Shown here: positions 1-8,087 of the stretch, one piece after another | How positions within the stretch are numbered: position 1 is the first letter of the stretch | How the letters are laid out: the number at the start of each line of letters is the position of its first letter | From: an uncultured Clostridium sp. | GTDB lineage: Bacteria; Bacillota_I; Bacilli_A; RF39; UBA660 | Direction of reading: 5' to 3' | Assembly: GCA_902493795.1 (NCBI GenBank) | Contig: CABUQZ010000022.1 | Span: forward strand, 1-28,374 | Length of the DNA: 28,374 nt | Notes under the pieces: generated by a model | What the model was told of the DNA's origin: nothing | Databases searched by the model: none | What the model saw: the letters and a program-made list of their open reading frames with translations, nothing else | Translations under genes and position numbers: made by a program

Positions 1-14
1 ATATAATATATCAT
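1..14 (-). CDS. start of a gene leaving the left edge
   Basis: Read on the minus strand, an ATG (14-12) follows a strong Shine-Dalgarno site (AAGGAGGTG, complement of 22-30) at a normal distance and opens a frame M-I-Y-Y that runs off the window. Only four codons are visible, so no function can be given. The promoter would lie within 40-120. Confidence 0.5.
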
Positions 15-132
15 TATAAGCACCTCCTTAATTAGTATGTTTGCACTGAATAGTTTGACCACAATAACTTCTACCTTGTAAACTCGTAGTATAATAAAAC
101 ATCAAAGTGTTAACTAACTGATTAACAATTAA

Positions 133-291
133 AATAAAAGTCTGTGGTTTGAGACTCCTTTAACCAGTCCACAAAGTGGCTGTAGATATATAGGAACAAA
201 TCCACAGTGCGAGAATTATTATACTTCAAGATGTATAATAATTAAAAAAAACTTCGTTAAATACCAGCGAAGTGGTGATTTTATATATTGA
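133..291 (+). pseudogene. possible C-terminal coding remnant without start
   Basis: A frame follows an in-frame TAA at 130-132 and stays open to TGA at 289-291. It reads like a secreted Cys-containing tail (...SPQSGCRYIGTNPQCENYY...). It has no ATG, GTG or TTG start and no ribosome binding site, so if real it is a decayed fragment. The perfect palindrome at 277-312 overlaps its end. The composition resembles the secreted protein just downstream, but I cannot show homology. A chance open frame is equally possible. Confidence 0.15.
214..243. repeat. 11-bp inverted repeat
   Basis: AATTATTATAC (214-224) and GTATAATAATT (233-243) are perfect inverted copies around an 8-nt loop. A run of A, not T, follows on the plus strand, so it is not a plus-strand intrinsic terminator. 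A second short hairpin (ACTTCG 251-256 with CGAAGT 268-273) and a 36-bp palindrome follow directly. Confidence 0.5.
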
Positions 292-312
292 ACTAGTTCA
301 ATATATAAAATC
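277..312. repeat. 36-bp perfect palindrome
   Basis: The 18-base left half (277-294, beginning GATTTTATATATTGAACT) is followed at once by its exact reverse complement (295-312), with no spacer. It lies about 85 bp before the secreted-protein gene. It could be a dimeric-repressor operator, a hairpin in the leader RNA, or the end of an old element. There is no T-tract immediately after it. Confidence 0.7.
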
Positions 313-338
313 TTTAATAAGATAACAAAGGTATTTGA

Positions 339-375
339 AAGGAAAATAATCAATAAAAAGAGAATTATTTCCCTT
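339..375 (+). promoter_or_regulatory. leader hairpin before the secreted-protein gene
   Basis: AAGGAAAATAAT (339-350) pairs with ATTATTTCCCTT (364-375) with one mismatch, 22 nt before the ATG at 398. The Shine-Dalgarno-like GAGG (390-393) lies outside the stem, so the hairpin does not cover it. Function unknown. Confidence 0.35.
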
Positions 376-397
376 AAGATTGATTATACGAGGATTT

Positions 398-1156
398 ATG
401 AAAAAAATTGACATAGCAGTTAGTTTCTTGGTTTTAACAAGTTTATTGTTTGCCCCAAAATCTGTATTTGCTGAGGAAAATTTTAAGTTAGTTTCAGAGG
501 TTACAAAATATTATAAGACAGTAACATATGCTCCAACTCTTTTGGTAAATAGCAATGATTTAAACTCTAACTCAATAACATATGAGATAACTGAAGAAGA
601 ATATAATAATGGGGGAAAAAATAATTTAATCATAGCTAGTGATGGAATAATTGACACAACCTATAAACAAATGACTACATCCATATTAACAAATGGTAGT
701 TACTATAGATATAAAAATGAACTTATTTGGAAAAATATGCCAGCCTCAAGAAGTTATGATATAATTGGAATTGGTTTTTTCTCTACGGTTAAAGTTTATT
801 CTAATTCAACTCATTTTTCTATGTCTTATTGTTATACTGATGGAAGTTGTTACACAAGCACAACAAATTATCCTCAAATTTTCTCTAAGGGTGCAGGTAC
901 AACATTTAAACTTCCAACTGGAGCTTTAAGATCATTAAAACAGACGTTTTATTTTGATGTTGAAAAAAATACTATTAATACTTTAAATAAACAAGAAGCA
1001 TATGGAGATTATTCTCATGCTACAGGTAGTATTTTATTAACAAATGCAATAAAATATACTGTTAATCAATCATTAGGAATTGTTTTAAATTCTAGTATTG
1101 CTAAATATTACGATTCTATTGATGTAGCTATAGCATCATGGACTGGTACATGGTAA
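398..1156 (+). CDS. secreted protein of unknown function
   Basis: The product has 252 residues. I chose the ATG at 398 because GAGG precedes it at proper spacing; a frame-extending TTG at 380 has no such site. Residues 1-26 form a classic signal peptide: MKK, a hydrophobic core and a VFA-EE cleavage site. The mature part is polar and rich in Ser, Thr, Tyr and Asn, with two Cys in a YCYTDGSCYT segment near residue 145 that could form a disulfide. There is no LPXTG motif or C-terminal membrane segment, so release from the cell is likely. It stands alone between structured non-coding stretches and next to a truncated transporter gene, as expected for an accessory region. I do not recognise the family. 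Confidence 0.75.
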   Translation: MKKIDIAVSFLVLTSLLFAPKSVFAEENFKLVSEVTKYYKTVTYAPTLLVNSNDLNSNSITYEITEEEYNNGGKNNLIIASDGIIDTTYKQMTTSILTNGSYYRYKNELIWKNMPASRSYDIIGIGFFSTVKVYSNSTHFSMSYCYTDGSCYTSTTNYPQIFSKGAGTTFKLPTGALRSLKQTFYFDVEKNTINTLNKQEAYGDYSHATGSILLTNAIKYTVNQSLGIVLNSSIAKYYDSIDVAIASWTGTW

Positions 1157-1207
1157 AATAACAAAATTAGTCACATAGTAGCAAAATGTACTATAAAAAC
1201 CTTTAAT

Positions 1208-1268
1208 ATACAACTTATTATATCTTGTCAAAGAAACCTGTTGGTTTGTTTGACGTGGATGGTTGTAT
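1208..1268 (+). other. nested inverted-repeat element, possible RNA fold
   Basis: An outer stem ATACAAC (1208-1214) with GTTGTAT (1262-1268) encloses a stronger inner hairpin. There GTCAAAGAAACC (1227-1238) pairs with GGTTTGTTTGAC (1243-1254) apart from one G-G mismatch, closed by a TGTT loop. No gene follows on the plus strand, so a cis-regulatory role is unlikely. It could be the 3' end of the secreted-protein transcript or a mobile-element end. Confidence 0.35.
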
Positions 1269-1356
1269 GATGAAAAAGGTGGATGCTAACATATTTTTTT
1301 TGAAATACTATTTTTTTGAAAAAAATATGTATTTAAATATTAAATTTTTTCTGAAT

Positions 1357-1387
1357 AAAACTATGCTTAAAAACGAGCATAGTTTTT
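1357..1387 (+). terminator. intrinsic terminator, probably bidirectional
   Basis: AAAACTATGCT (1357-1367) and AGCATAGTTTT (1376-1386) form an 11-bp stem with an 8-nt loop, ending in a T-run. Flanking A residues on the left would give a T-run on the minus strand too. It lies between the convergent secreted-protein and substrate-binding genes. Confidence 0.7.
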
Positions 1388-1705
1388 CAAACGCTTAAAA
1401 ATAGAATAATAAATTTATCTTCCTTTCAATTTTCGAGAAGAAAACAAAAAGAAGAAAAAATGAAAAAAACTTTATAAGAAGAAAATTTAAAAATAATTCA
1501 TATTGATTAGAAAGTTTATTAGAAGATAATAAATCTATTGTAAAATTTTTGATGGTTGAGGTATTTCTCAAGCAATTAGTGTGAAAAAAGGGAATGTTTT
1601 AATATATTTGATGAAAATGATTTGTTACTCTTTTTTTTGAATAATTAATATTATATGTATTTAAAAATTACAATCAATTTTGAAGAAAAATTGTGAATTT
1701 AAATA

Positions 1706-2356
1706 TTATATGCTTAACGTGTACTTTTGTTTATAAAAGAGGAGACTTCGTTTACTTGCACTAATCTCAAATAGTGTTACAAAGTCTCCAGTTCCTCCAA
1801 TGAATGCACCTTGCATTGATGAAAATGCTATACTTGTATCAATTGTTAAATCTTTTTTAGGATCTATTCCATGTTCTTTTAGAGCCCACTCTAGTGTCAT
1901 TTCAGGCATTCCACCAATTCTTCCACCAATTATGTATTTACCTCTTAAATCATCTAGTGTAAAATTATCAATTTTTTTTCTAGATACCAGAAAACTTCCA
2001 TCTTTTTGTGTTAATTGCGCAAAAGTTTTTAGATAATCTTCTTCTTTGCCATTGTAGACATATATTGTTGCTTCAATTCCTGAAAACCCAATATCAACAT
2101 CGTTAGATAACACTGCTGCAATAACTTTATCAGCACCACTTGCAAGAGTTAAATCTATATCAAGGCCTTCTTCTTCAAAATATCCATTACTAATAGCAGC
2201 ATATTGGGGTGCATAGAAAACACTATGAGTAACTTCAGCAACTTTAACCTTCTTTAATTTCTTGCCTTTATCATCATTTTTGTTATTGTATAAAACAGCT
2301 AAAGATACAAGAAAAATTAAAAATATTCCAATAATCTTTATATAATTTTTTTTCAT
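1706..2356 (-). pseudogene. truncated ABC substrate-binding protein (NMT1/SsuA-like)
   Basis: 216 residues starting at an ATG with a perfect AAGGAGG site (complement of about 2360-2367). Residues 7-24 are a hydrophobic export signal or anchor. From about residue 37 the sequence follows the SsuA/ThiY/NMT1 periplasmic-binding fold: VTHSVFYAPQYAAISNGYFEEEGLDI, then ASGADKVIAAVLSNDVDIGF and a GMPEMTLEWALKEHGID segment. These proteins usually have about 300-340 residues. Here homology stops near GTGDFVTLFEI and the frame ends in an unrelated Lys/Ser-rich tail, so the C-terminal lobe is missing. No permease or ATPase gene lies next to it. A functional importer is unlikely; this is probably a decaying remnant. 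The ligand cannot be told from the sequence. Confidence 0.75.
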
Positions 2357-2480
2357 AATCCTCCTTAAATTCTTTGTATTATATGCCTAAATAAATTTAT
2401 TTGTGGGCTTTTACCTAATATTAATTATATAATTCTATATTTTCTTTAAGTTATTTAGAATACAACAATAATTAGTTAAA

Positions 2481-2500
2481 TATAATGTAATGGTAGGTGA
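2481..2500 (+). promoter_or_regulatory. -10 box and ribosome binding site of the GH3 gene
   Basis: TATAAT (2481-2486) is followed 8 bases later by AGGTGA (2495-2500). Transcription would begin near 2493, so the leader is almost absent. The AGGTGA overlaps the GTG at 2497 and is spaced for an ATT at 2506 in the same frame. The true start is therefore uncertain by three codons. Confidence 0.5.
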
Positions 2501-3687
2501 TTGTAATTAAAAAGATTTCTAGTAATTGGATGTTAGGAATTTCCTTAGTAGTAGTTGTTTCATTGATGACTTTATGTTTTCCAAAAGTTAATAGTGATTT
2601 ATCTAATAAAAAAATTGAAGCTATACCAGTTTCAGAAGATGATTTTAGATCATTAAAAAAAGATTTGTTTAGTGAATTTTATTTGTTAAGTGAAAACTAT
2701 ATAAAGAATATGAGTTTAGATGAAAAAATTGGTCAGATGTTGCTAGTAAGATATGATGAATCAAATAAAGATGATGCAATTAACAAATATAAAGTTGGTG
2801 GATTTGTATTTTACTCTGATGCTTTTGATGGTAAAACAAAAGATGAAGTTATTAAGATGATATCTTCATTGCAGGATAAAACAAAGACTCCACTTTTAAC
2901 TGCAGTTGATGAAGAAGGTGGAAGTGTTGTTCGTGTTAGTAGTAATAGTGCTATTAGAAGTGAGAAGTTTAAATCACCTTCAGAACTTTACAAAACTGGT
3001 GGATTAGATTTAATTAAAGAAGATACTATTGAAAAAAGTAAGTTATTAAAAGATTTAGGATTAAATGTTAATTTAGCACCTGTTGTAGATGTGTCAACTA
3101 ATCCTGATGACTATATTTATGAAAGAACATTAAAAGAAGATGTATCTAAAGTTTCTCTTTATTCTGAAGCTGTTGTTGATGCAAGTAAGGGAACTAATGT
3201 ATCTTATGTATTGAAACATTTTCCAGGGTATGGAAGTAATTCTGATACGCATCTTGGACCATCAAGAGATAATAGAACACTTACAGAACTTACTAATAAC
3301 TCTTTACCTCCATTTAAATCTGGAATAGATGCTGATGCAGAAGCAATATTAGTAAGTCATAATATAGTAGAAGGAATAGACAAAGATAATCCAGCATCTT
3401 TATCTAGTGATGTTCATTACTTTTTAAGTGATCAACTTGAATTTTCTGGAATAACTATGACTGATGATTTATCTATGTCATCTTTATCAGGAATACCAAA
3501 TAAGTATGAAAAAGCTGTTTTAGCAGGAAATGATATTTTAATTGTTTCTAATTATGAAGATGCGTTTAACGAAATAAAAAAAGCAGTAAGAGATGGAAGA
3601 ATTAAAGAAGAAAAAGTTGATGAAGTAGTTAAAAAAATAATTGCTTGGAAATACTATAAAGGATTAATGTATAATACCCAAAAATAA
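2497..3687 (+). CDS. membrane-anchored GH3 beta-N-acetylhexosaminidase-like glycosidase
   Basis: 396 residues. Residues 12-29 form one membrane segment without a lipobox, so the enzyme is probably held on the outer face. The rest is one glycoside hydrolase family 3 TIM barrel of NagZ type: MLLVRYD near residue 82, a DEEGGSVVR strand near 138, and KHFPGYGSNSDTH (about 240-252), whose His matches the mobile acid/base loop of NagZ. TDDLSM (322-327) carries the catalytic Asp. It lacks the second C-terminal GH3 domain. By family it would remove N-acetylglucosamine from muropeptides during wall turnover; substrate is inferred. The start is GTG 2497 or ATT 2506. It is a single-gene unit with its own promoter and a terminator. 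Confidence 0.85.
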   Translation: MIVIKKISSNWMLGISLVVVVSLMTLCFPKVNSDLSNKKIEAIPVSEDDFRSLKKDLFSEFYLLSENYIKNMSLDEKIGQMLLVRYDESNKDDAINKYKVGGFVFYSDAFDGKTKDEVIKMISSLQDKTKTPLLTAVDEEGGSVVRVSSNSAIRSEKFKSPSELYKTGGLDLIKEDTIEKSKLLKDLGLNVNLAPVVDVSTNPDDYIYERTLKEDVSKVSLYSEAVVDASKGTNVSYVLKHFPGYGSNSDTHLGPSRDNRTLTELTNNSLPPFKSGIDADAEAILVSHNIVEGIDKDNPASLSSDVHYFLSDQLEFSGITMTDDLSMSSLSGIPNKYEKAVLAGNDILIVSNYEDAFNEIKKAVRDGRIKEEKVDEVVKKIIAWKYYKGLMYNTQK

Positions 3688-3723
3688 CTAAAATAATGTC
3701 GAGTTAATCGATATTTTTTAGTT
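3686..3723 (+). terminator. intrinsic terminator after the GH3 gene
   Basis: AACTAAAATAATGTCGA (3686-3702) pairs imperfectly with TCGATATTTTTTAGTT (3708-3723) around a 5-nt loop. The 3' arm is T-rich. It starts at the stop codon of the GH3 gene. Confidence 0.55.
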
Positions 3724-3741
3724 GTTCTTTAAAATGCTTCA

Positions 3742-3770
3742 TTGCCTTTTTATGTTATGTGTAATATAAT
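3742..3770 (+). promoter_or_regulatory. promoter of the ABC exporter gene
   Basis: TTGCCT (3742-3747) and TATAAT (3765-3770) are separated by exactly 17 bp. This gives a start near 3777 and a 44-nt leader with AGGTGA at 3812-3817. Confidence 0.6.
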
Positions 3771-3820
3771 TATCTCTTAAATTAATATTCTTTTATAAGT
3801 TTTATTTTGTAGGTGAAGTT

Positions 3821-5566
3821 ATGGCAAAAAAGAAAAGTAATTTTAAAGAGACAATTAATAATTTAAAGATGTCTTGGAAGTTTATTAAAAAAGAGAAGAA
3901 AAGCGTTGTTATAGTTTCCATATTATCTTTAATATTATCAGTTATAAGTGTTATTGTACCTATATTTTCAGCACAGTTAATTATTAAGTTAACTAGTAAT
4001 TTATTAGATCAATTAGTACGTGTTTCACTTTATATTTTTATAATTGAAATAACGAGAAATATAGTTATTTTTATAATGAGTAGAGTAACAAATCGTTATA
4101 TGCTTAGAGTTGTTACTGATGTTCAGATGGAAATGTTTAAAGAAACACTAAAAATAAGTGCTAGTGATATAGATAAGAATTCAACTGGTCTTTTTATTGA
4201 TCGTGTTAATGATGATGCTGGTGGAATAATAAATATTTTTACAAATTTAATAGAATCTCTTTTAGATTTTATTTCTAATATAGGTATTTTAATTGCTTGT
4301 TTAATTATTAATCCTTTTATATTTTTATATTTTATAATTTCATCAACTATTACTTCTTATATTAGTAGTAGAAGAAGAAAAAAATATTATGAGCTTGATA
4401 AAAAAAGACGTAAGTTAAAAGAAAAAAGAACTTCTTTAATATCAGAAGTAGTCCGTGGAATACGTGATGTTAAATTATTAAATGGTGAAGAAGGAATGCT
4501 TCGTAAAACGAAAGAACAACTAGAAGAAGTTAATAAAGAAAGAACAAAAATGGATAATACTAGAAATATTTATTTCTTGATTCATGGTTCTGTAAGAGAT
4601 TTCTTAGATGTTATCTTTGTTGTTTTGTGTGTTCTTTTAATTTCTAATAACAGCTTATCTGTTTCCTCTGCAATTGTACTTAATACATATCGTAATAGAG
4701 TTGAAGGACTATTAAGAATCTATAATGATATGGCAGATATTTTTAAAGAATTTAATTTAAGTGCAAGTAGAGTATTTGAGGTTTTAGGAAATAATTTTGA
4801 AAAAGATAAAAGTGGTGAGATTTTAATTGATAATATTTCTTCAATAAGCTTTTCAAATGTTAGTTTTTCTTATACTACTAATGAAGTACTAAAAAATATT
4901 TCTTTTGATATAAATAAAGGAGAAAGAATAGGTTTTGTTGGAGAAAGTGGAAGTGGAAAAAGTACAATATTTAATTTATTAAGCAAGTTATATTTGAATC
5001 AAAAAGGTAGTATTTTAATTAATGGAATTGATATTAAAGAGCTTGATAATAATTCTTTGAGAAGCAATTTGTCTTTAATTCCTCAAAACCCTTATATATT
5101 TAATTTTTCTATTAAAGATAATCTTAAAATAGGAAATGTTAATGTTAGTGATAAAGAAATTGTGGATGCATGTAAAGAAGCATCAATATACGATAGAATT
5201 ATGAGTCTTGATAAGGGGTTTGACACAGTTGTTGGAGAAGGTGGAGTTACTCTTTCTGGTGGTGAGAAACAACGTCTTGCAATTGCTAGAAGTTTAGTTA
5301 AAAACACAGATGTAATATTATTTGATGAAGCAACTAGCTCTTTAGATAACATTACCCAAAATGATGTTCAACAAGCAATATTTGGAATAGATAGAAGTAA
5401 GACAATTTTAATAATTGCTCATAGATTATCCACAGTAGTACATTGTGATAGGATTTATGTTATGGATAATGGTGAAATAGTAGGAGTAGGAACACATCAA
5501 GAACTTCTTAAAACTTGTCCAAAGTATCAAGAATTATTTAGATATGAAGAAGTAGAAAATTATTAA
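3821..5566 (+). CDS. ABC exporter, fused permease and ATPase
   Basis: 581 residues, the usual size of a type I half-transporter that works as a dimer. Residues 1-320 form the membrane domain with about six hydrophobic segments; the first two are near 27-50 and 55-85. Residues 340-575 are the nucleotide-binding domain: Walker A GESGSGKST (374-382), Q-loop IPQNPY, signature LSGGEKQR (about 477-484), Walker B VILFDEATSSLD and H-loop IIAHRLS near 531. All catalytic motifs are intact. The substrate could be a lipid, peptide or drug and cannot be told. It follows the GH3 gene but has its own promoter. The ATG at 3821 follows AGGTGA with 3-4 nt spacing. Confidence 0.93.
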   Translation: MAKKKSNFKETINNLKMSWKFIKKEKKSVVIVSILSLILSVISVIVPIFSAQLIIKLTSNLLDQLVRVSLYIFIIEITRNIVIFIMSRVTNRYMLRVVTDVQMEMFKETLKISASDIDKNSTGLFIDRVNDDAGGIINIFTNLIESLLDFISNIGILIACLIINPFIFLYFIISSTITSYISSRRRKKYYELDKKRRKLKEKRTSLISEVVRGIRDVKLLNGEEGMLRKTKEQLEEVNKERTKMDNTRNIYFLIHGSVRDFLDVIFVVLCVLLISNNSLSVSSAIVLNTYRNRVEGLLRIYNDMADIFKEFNLSASRVFEVLGNNFEKDKSGEILIDNISSISFSNVSFSYTTNEVLKNISFDINKGERIGFVGESGSGKSTIFNLLSKLYLNQKGSILINGIDIKELDNNSLRSNLSLIPQNPYIFNFSIKDNLKIGNVNVSDKEIVDACKEASIYDRIMSLDKGFDTVVGEGGVTLSGGEKQRLAIARSLVKNTDVILFDEATSSLDNITQNDVQQAIFGIDRSKTILIIAHRLSTVVHCDRIYVMDNGEIVGVGTHQELLKTCPKYQELFRYEEVENY

Positions 5567-5598
5567 TTGAAGATAATCCTATTGTATATTATGTAAAT

Positions 5599-5619
5599 AG
5601 TGATATAGTAGATATCACT
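5599..5619 (+). promoter_or_regulatory. operator-like inverted repeat before the 5636 gene
   Basis: AGTGATAT (5599-5606) and ATATCACT (5612-5619) are perfect inverted copies around AGTAG. The repeat lies just after -10-like sequence (TATATTAT, 5585-5592) and only 4 nt before the GGAGG site (5624-5628). It would sit at the transcript 5' end, either as a repressor operator or as a 5' RNA hairpin. Confidence 0.45.
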
Positions 5620-5635
5620 TAATGGAGGTTTTTTT

Positions 5636-6694
5636 ATGGATAATTCAGTGATTGATAGAGAAAATGATGACGAATGTAAGAGAATAAACACTAATCATTT
5701 AATTGCTCTATGTGAAATAGGAGAAGATTATAAATCTTTTTGTGAAGATTTAGAAAAATTAATAAAATCTGATTATAATAAGAATTTAGTTCAAGATATA
5801 TATCGTGTTATGTTAGGTCATTTTTCTATTCATGCAGGTAAATATAGATCTTTTATAGAAAAACACAAGAAAACGATTGAGATAATGAATGAATACAATT
5901 GCTTAAGCAATTTGACAGTTTTAAGTAACGATATTAATGGTAATAGAAGAAAAGATTTATCAGAAGATTATTTTTATACATATATACAAAAAAATAAACA
6001 AAATGTAGAAACGATAAAAGCCGTAGCATTAAAATTAAAAAAATTAGGATTTGACAGTATTGATTTTAATGAAAAACTAGATTTTACTAAACAAGATTTT
6101 GAGCTTGATTGTTCATATCGTGGTGGTTATTTTGCATCTAGTGGATCTAATTTTTCTTTTTTAGAGAATATCGATATAATACCAACATATTTGCAAAATC
6201 CAATAAAATATAAAACAACTGGATCTTCCTATTGTATGAATTTAGAATATCTTGGTTTTGGATATTATGATGGAATAGATAAGTATAATAGAAATATAAA
6301 GTTAAATAGTTTAATATTTGATCCTAGTAAGTTACCTGATGAAATCTCAGTTGGAACTACTGTTGGAGTAATCCAAAAACTTTTAGAAAAAAAGAAAGAA
6401 CAATATAAAGATTTGAAAGACTCAGTAGATTTAAGTATATCTCTTGCTGATTTAGAAGATCAATTTGAGAATTTAAAAAAAGTTTTAGAAGGAATTGACA
6501 AAGTGAAGTACAATGAAGAACTCAGTAAATTGCTTAATCAAATGAAAGATATATTAACTAAATTGCAATTATTGGGCGTTAATTTAGAAAAACAAGTAAT
6601 TGATTCTCATCAAAGTATTTCAAACGAAACAATGGAAAATGAAAAAAAGTTATACTTAGAAAGAAGATATTGGTCTAATATTGATATTGATTAA
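5636..6694 (+). CDS. cytoplasmic protein of unknown function with C-terminal coiled coil
   Basis: 352 residues, with no signal peptide and no membrane segment. The start follows GGAGG with 7-nt spacing. Residues 1-130 are helical and charged. Residues about 150-225 form a more hydrophobic, Tyr/Gly-rich part (SYRGGYFASSGSNFSFL and YLGFGYYDGIDKYNRN) that suggests a small beta domain. Residues 235-340 are a long helical region rich in Lys, Glu and Leu, probably a coiled coil. I do not recognise a family. It is bounded by an operator-like repeat upstream and a strong terminator downstream, so it is a single-gene unit. Confidence 0.7.
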   Translation: MDNSVIDRENDDECKRINTNHLIALCEIGEDYKSFCEDLEKLIKSDYNKNLVQDIYRVMLGHFSIHAGKYRSFIEKHKKTIEIMNEYNCLSNLTVLSNDINGNRRKDLSEDYFYTYIQKNKQNVETIKAVALKLKKLGFDSIDFNEKLDFTKQDFELDCSYRGGYFASSGSNFSFLENIDIIPTYLQNPIKYKTTGSSYCMNLEYLGFGYYDGIDKYNRNIKLNSLIFDPSKLPDEISVGTTVGVIQKLLEKKKEQYKDLKDSVDLSISLADLEDQFENLKKVLEGIDKVKYNEELSKLLNQMKDILTKLQLLGVNLEKQVIDSHQSISNETMENEKKLYLERRYWSNIDID

Positions 6695-6698
6695 TTTT

Positions 6699-6739
6699 AA
6701 TCATCCTATAAATTTAATAAAAATAGGATGATTTTTTTT
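6699..6739 (+). terminator. strong intrinsic terminator
   Basis: AATCATCCTAT (6699-6709) and ATAGGATGATT (6723-6733) form a perfect 11-bp stem, followed by T to 6739. Confidence 0.9.
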
Positions 6740-6820
6740 AGTTATATTTTGCCTTAAACAATTTTTTAATTTATTCATACTTTTTTCTATTATAAATATA
6801 TTTAAATGAAAGGGGTAGAT

Positions 6821-7654
6821 ATGAATACTTATACAGTTTTAAGAGGTGATACGTTATATGGTATTGCTAAAAAGTTTAATACTTCTGTTCAATCAATTAA
6901 AGAATTAAATAATTTAACAAGTGATAATATATCTGTTGGGCAAAGATTAATTGTAAAAAACGATGGTGATAGCACTCCTAATGAATGTATTGTTTATACT
7001 GTTAAAAAGGGAGATAATTTGTATTCTATTGCTAGAAAATATGGAACTAGTGTTGATGATATTAAAAGATATAATGGGTTAACTAGTAATTTATTAGATG
7101 TTGGAGATAGACTAGTTATTCCATGTGAAGATAGTGGTAGTGAGTATAAACCTTTAGAGAATAATTATATTTCTTATACAGTAAAAAAGGGGGATAGTCT
7201 GTACTCCATTGCTAAAAAGTTTGATACAACTGTTGATAAAATTATGGATGATAATGATTTATCTAGTGACGATTTAGATATTGGTATGATTTTGGTAATT
7301 GATGATAAAAGTGGAACTTCAAGTGTTAAAGAATGTTTTGGAAGTGGAGATGTACCTGATACAGTTGGTGGAGTAGAGTATGTTGTTGCAAGAGGGGATA
7401 ATTTGTACTCTATTGCAAAAAGATTTGATGTATCTGTTGAAAGTATTAAAAAAGAAAATAACTTAACTAGTGATAACTTACAAATTGGGGATGTTTTAAT
7501 AATTCCAACTTCTTCAATTAAGACATATAAAGTTCAAAAGGGTGAGAGTTTATATTCGATTGCTAAAAAGTTTAATGTTACAGTAGATTACTTGAAAGAT
7601 AAAAATAACTTGACTGGTAACTTGATAAGTGTTGGTCAAGAATTAATAATTTAG
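6821..7654 (+). CDS. five-LysM-domain protein
   Basis: 277 residues made almost wholly of five LysM repeats of about 44 residues, each with a Y-V-x-x-G-D-x-LYSIAKK-F signature and a closing G-x-x-LIIP strand. Linkers are Ser/Gly/Asp-rich. I place the start at the ATG at 6821, which follows AAGGGG; the upstream ATG at 6806 has no such site. There is no signal peptide or catalytic domain. LysM binds N-acetylglucosamine in peptidoglycan. Leaderless multi-LysM proteins in spore formers (SafA-like) can act inside the mother cell on the forespore surface. The next two genes follow within 10 nt or overlap, so the three form one operon. A spore-envelope role is inferred. Confidence 0.85.
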   Translation: MNTYTVLRGDTLYGIAKKFNTSVQSIKELNNLTSDNISVGQRLIVKNDGDSTPNECIVYTVKKGDNLYSIARKYGTSVDDIKRYNGLTSNLLDVGDRLVIPCEDSGSEYKPLENNYISYTVKKGDSLYSIAKKFDTTVDKIMDDNDLSSDDLDIGMILVIDDKSGTSSVKECFGSGDVPDTVGGVEYVVARGDNLYSIAKRFDVSVESIKKENNLTSDNLQIGDVLIIPTSSIKTYKVQKGESLYSIAKKFNVTVDYLKDKNNLTGNLISVGQELII

Positions 7655-7664
7655 GAGGATATTT

Positions 7665-8087
7665 GTGGAATATAATTTTGATAGTCAAGAATTTAAAAGT
7701 ACAGATATGTATGAGAAATTTATAAAGGAAAATAGTGCTAGGGGGATACTTAAGATTGAAGCTCATTCAAGTACTAATGCATATCCATTGAAAAACGTTA
7801 GAATAGTTGTTTCTAAAATGATTGAGAACGACAAAGTAATCTTTTTTGATGGTCTTACTAATGAGTCTGGGATAATAGAAAACATTATTCTTCCTACTAA
7901 GGTTATGACTGATGAAGTTAATAGTGCTGCTGATATTATTTTTACAACGTATGATGTAGAAGCAAGTTATCCTGATAACGATTTAAAAAAAGATTACAAT
8001 GTTTCAATATTTGATAATGTTAAAGTCATTCAACCAGTTGTTTTTCAGTTAGATGAAATTATAAGTGGTGATTTAAGTGCCAGGTGA
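7665..8087 (+). CDS. small beta-sandwich (carboxypeptidase-regulatory/CnaB-like) protein
   Basis: 140 residues from a GTG at 7665; the AGGAGG site (7653-7658) overlaps the previous stop. Residues 28-110 read as an Ig-like beta sandwich: GILKIEAHSSTNAYPLKNVRIVVSK, then FFDGLTNESGIIENIILP, then a YDVEASYPDN strand pair. This is the pattern of a transthyretin/CnaB-type repeat (L-V-V, then G-x-T-N-x-x-G). The C-terminal NVKVIQPVVFQLDEI is typical of small proteins that, from memory, sit beside the SpoIID-like gene in Clostridia. No signal peptide. Its last 11 nt overlap the next gene. The role is unknown; a scaffold or adaptor is a guess. Confidence 0.7.
   Translation: MEYNFDSQEFKSTDMYEKFIKENSARGILKIEAHSSTNAYPLKNVRIVVSKMIENDKVIFFDGLTNESGIIENIILPTKVMTDEVNSAADIIFTTYDVEASYPDNDLKKDYNVSIFDNVKVIQPVVFQLDEIISGDLSAR

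Larger units (their letters stand above)
1157..1705. other. 549-bp non-coding stretch
   Basis: I see no convincing gene. It contains a structured element at 1208-1268, a terminator at 1357-1387, and A-rich sequence at 1440-1700 with stops in all frames. The last part abuts the broken 3' end of the substrate-binding gene. It may be decayed coding DNA, but no family is recognisable. Confidence 0.5.

Noticed and set aside
380..397. TTG start at 380 for the secreted protein
   Set aside because: It would add six residues before the signal peptide and lacks a ribosome binding site; the ATG at 398 has GAGG.
1208..1268. Integron attC site
   Set aside because: The ends only partly fit RYYYAAC/GTTRRRY, and there is no integrase and no cassette array.
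5092..5352. Minus-strand frames inside large genes, such as 5092-5352, 13231-13712 and 27179-27688
   Set aside because: They are shadows of well-supported plus-strand genes, with no ribosome binding sites or family features.
7000..7650. Repeats resembling a CRISPR array
   Set aside because: The repetition comes from the five LysM domains; there is no constant repeat with unique spacers and no cas gene.
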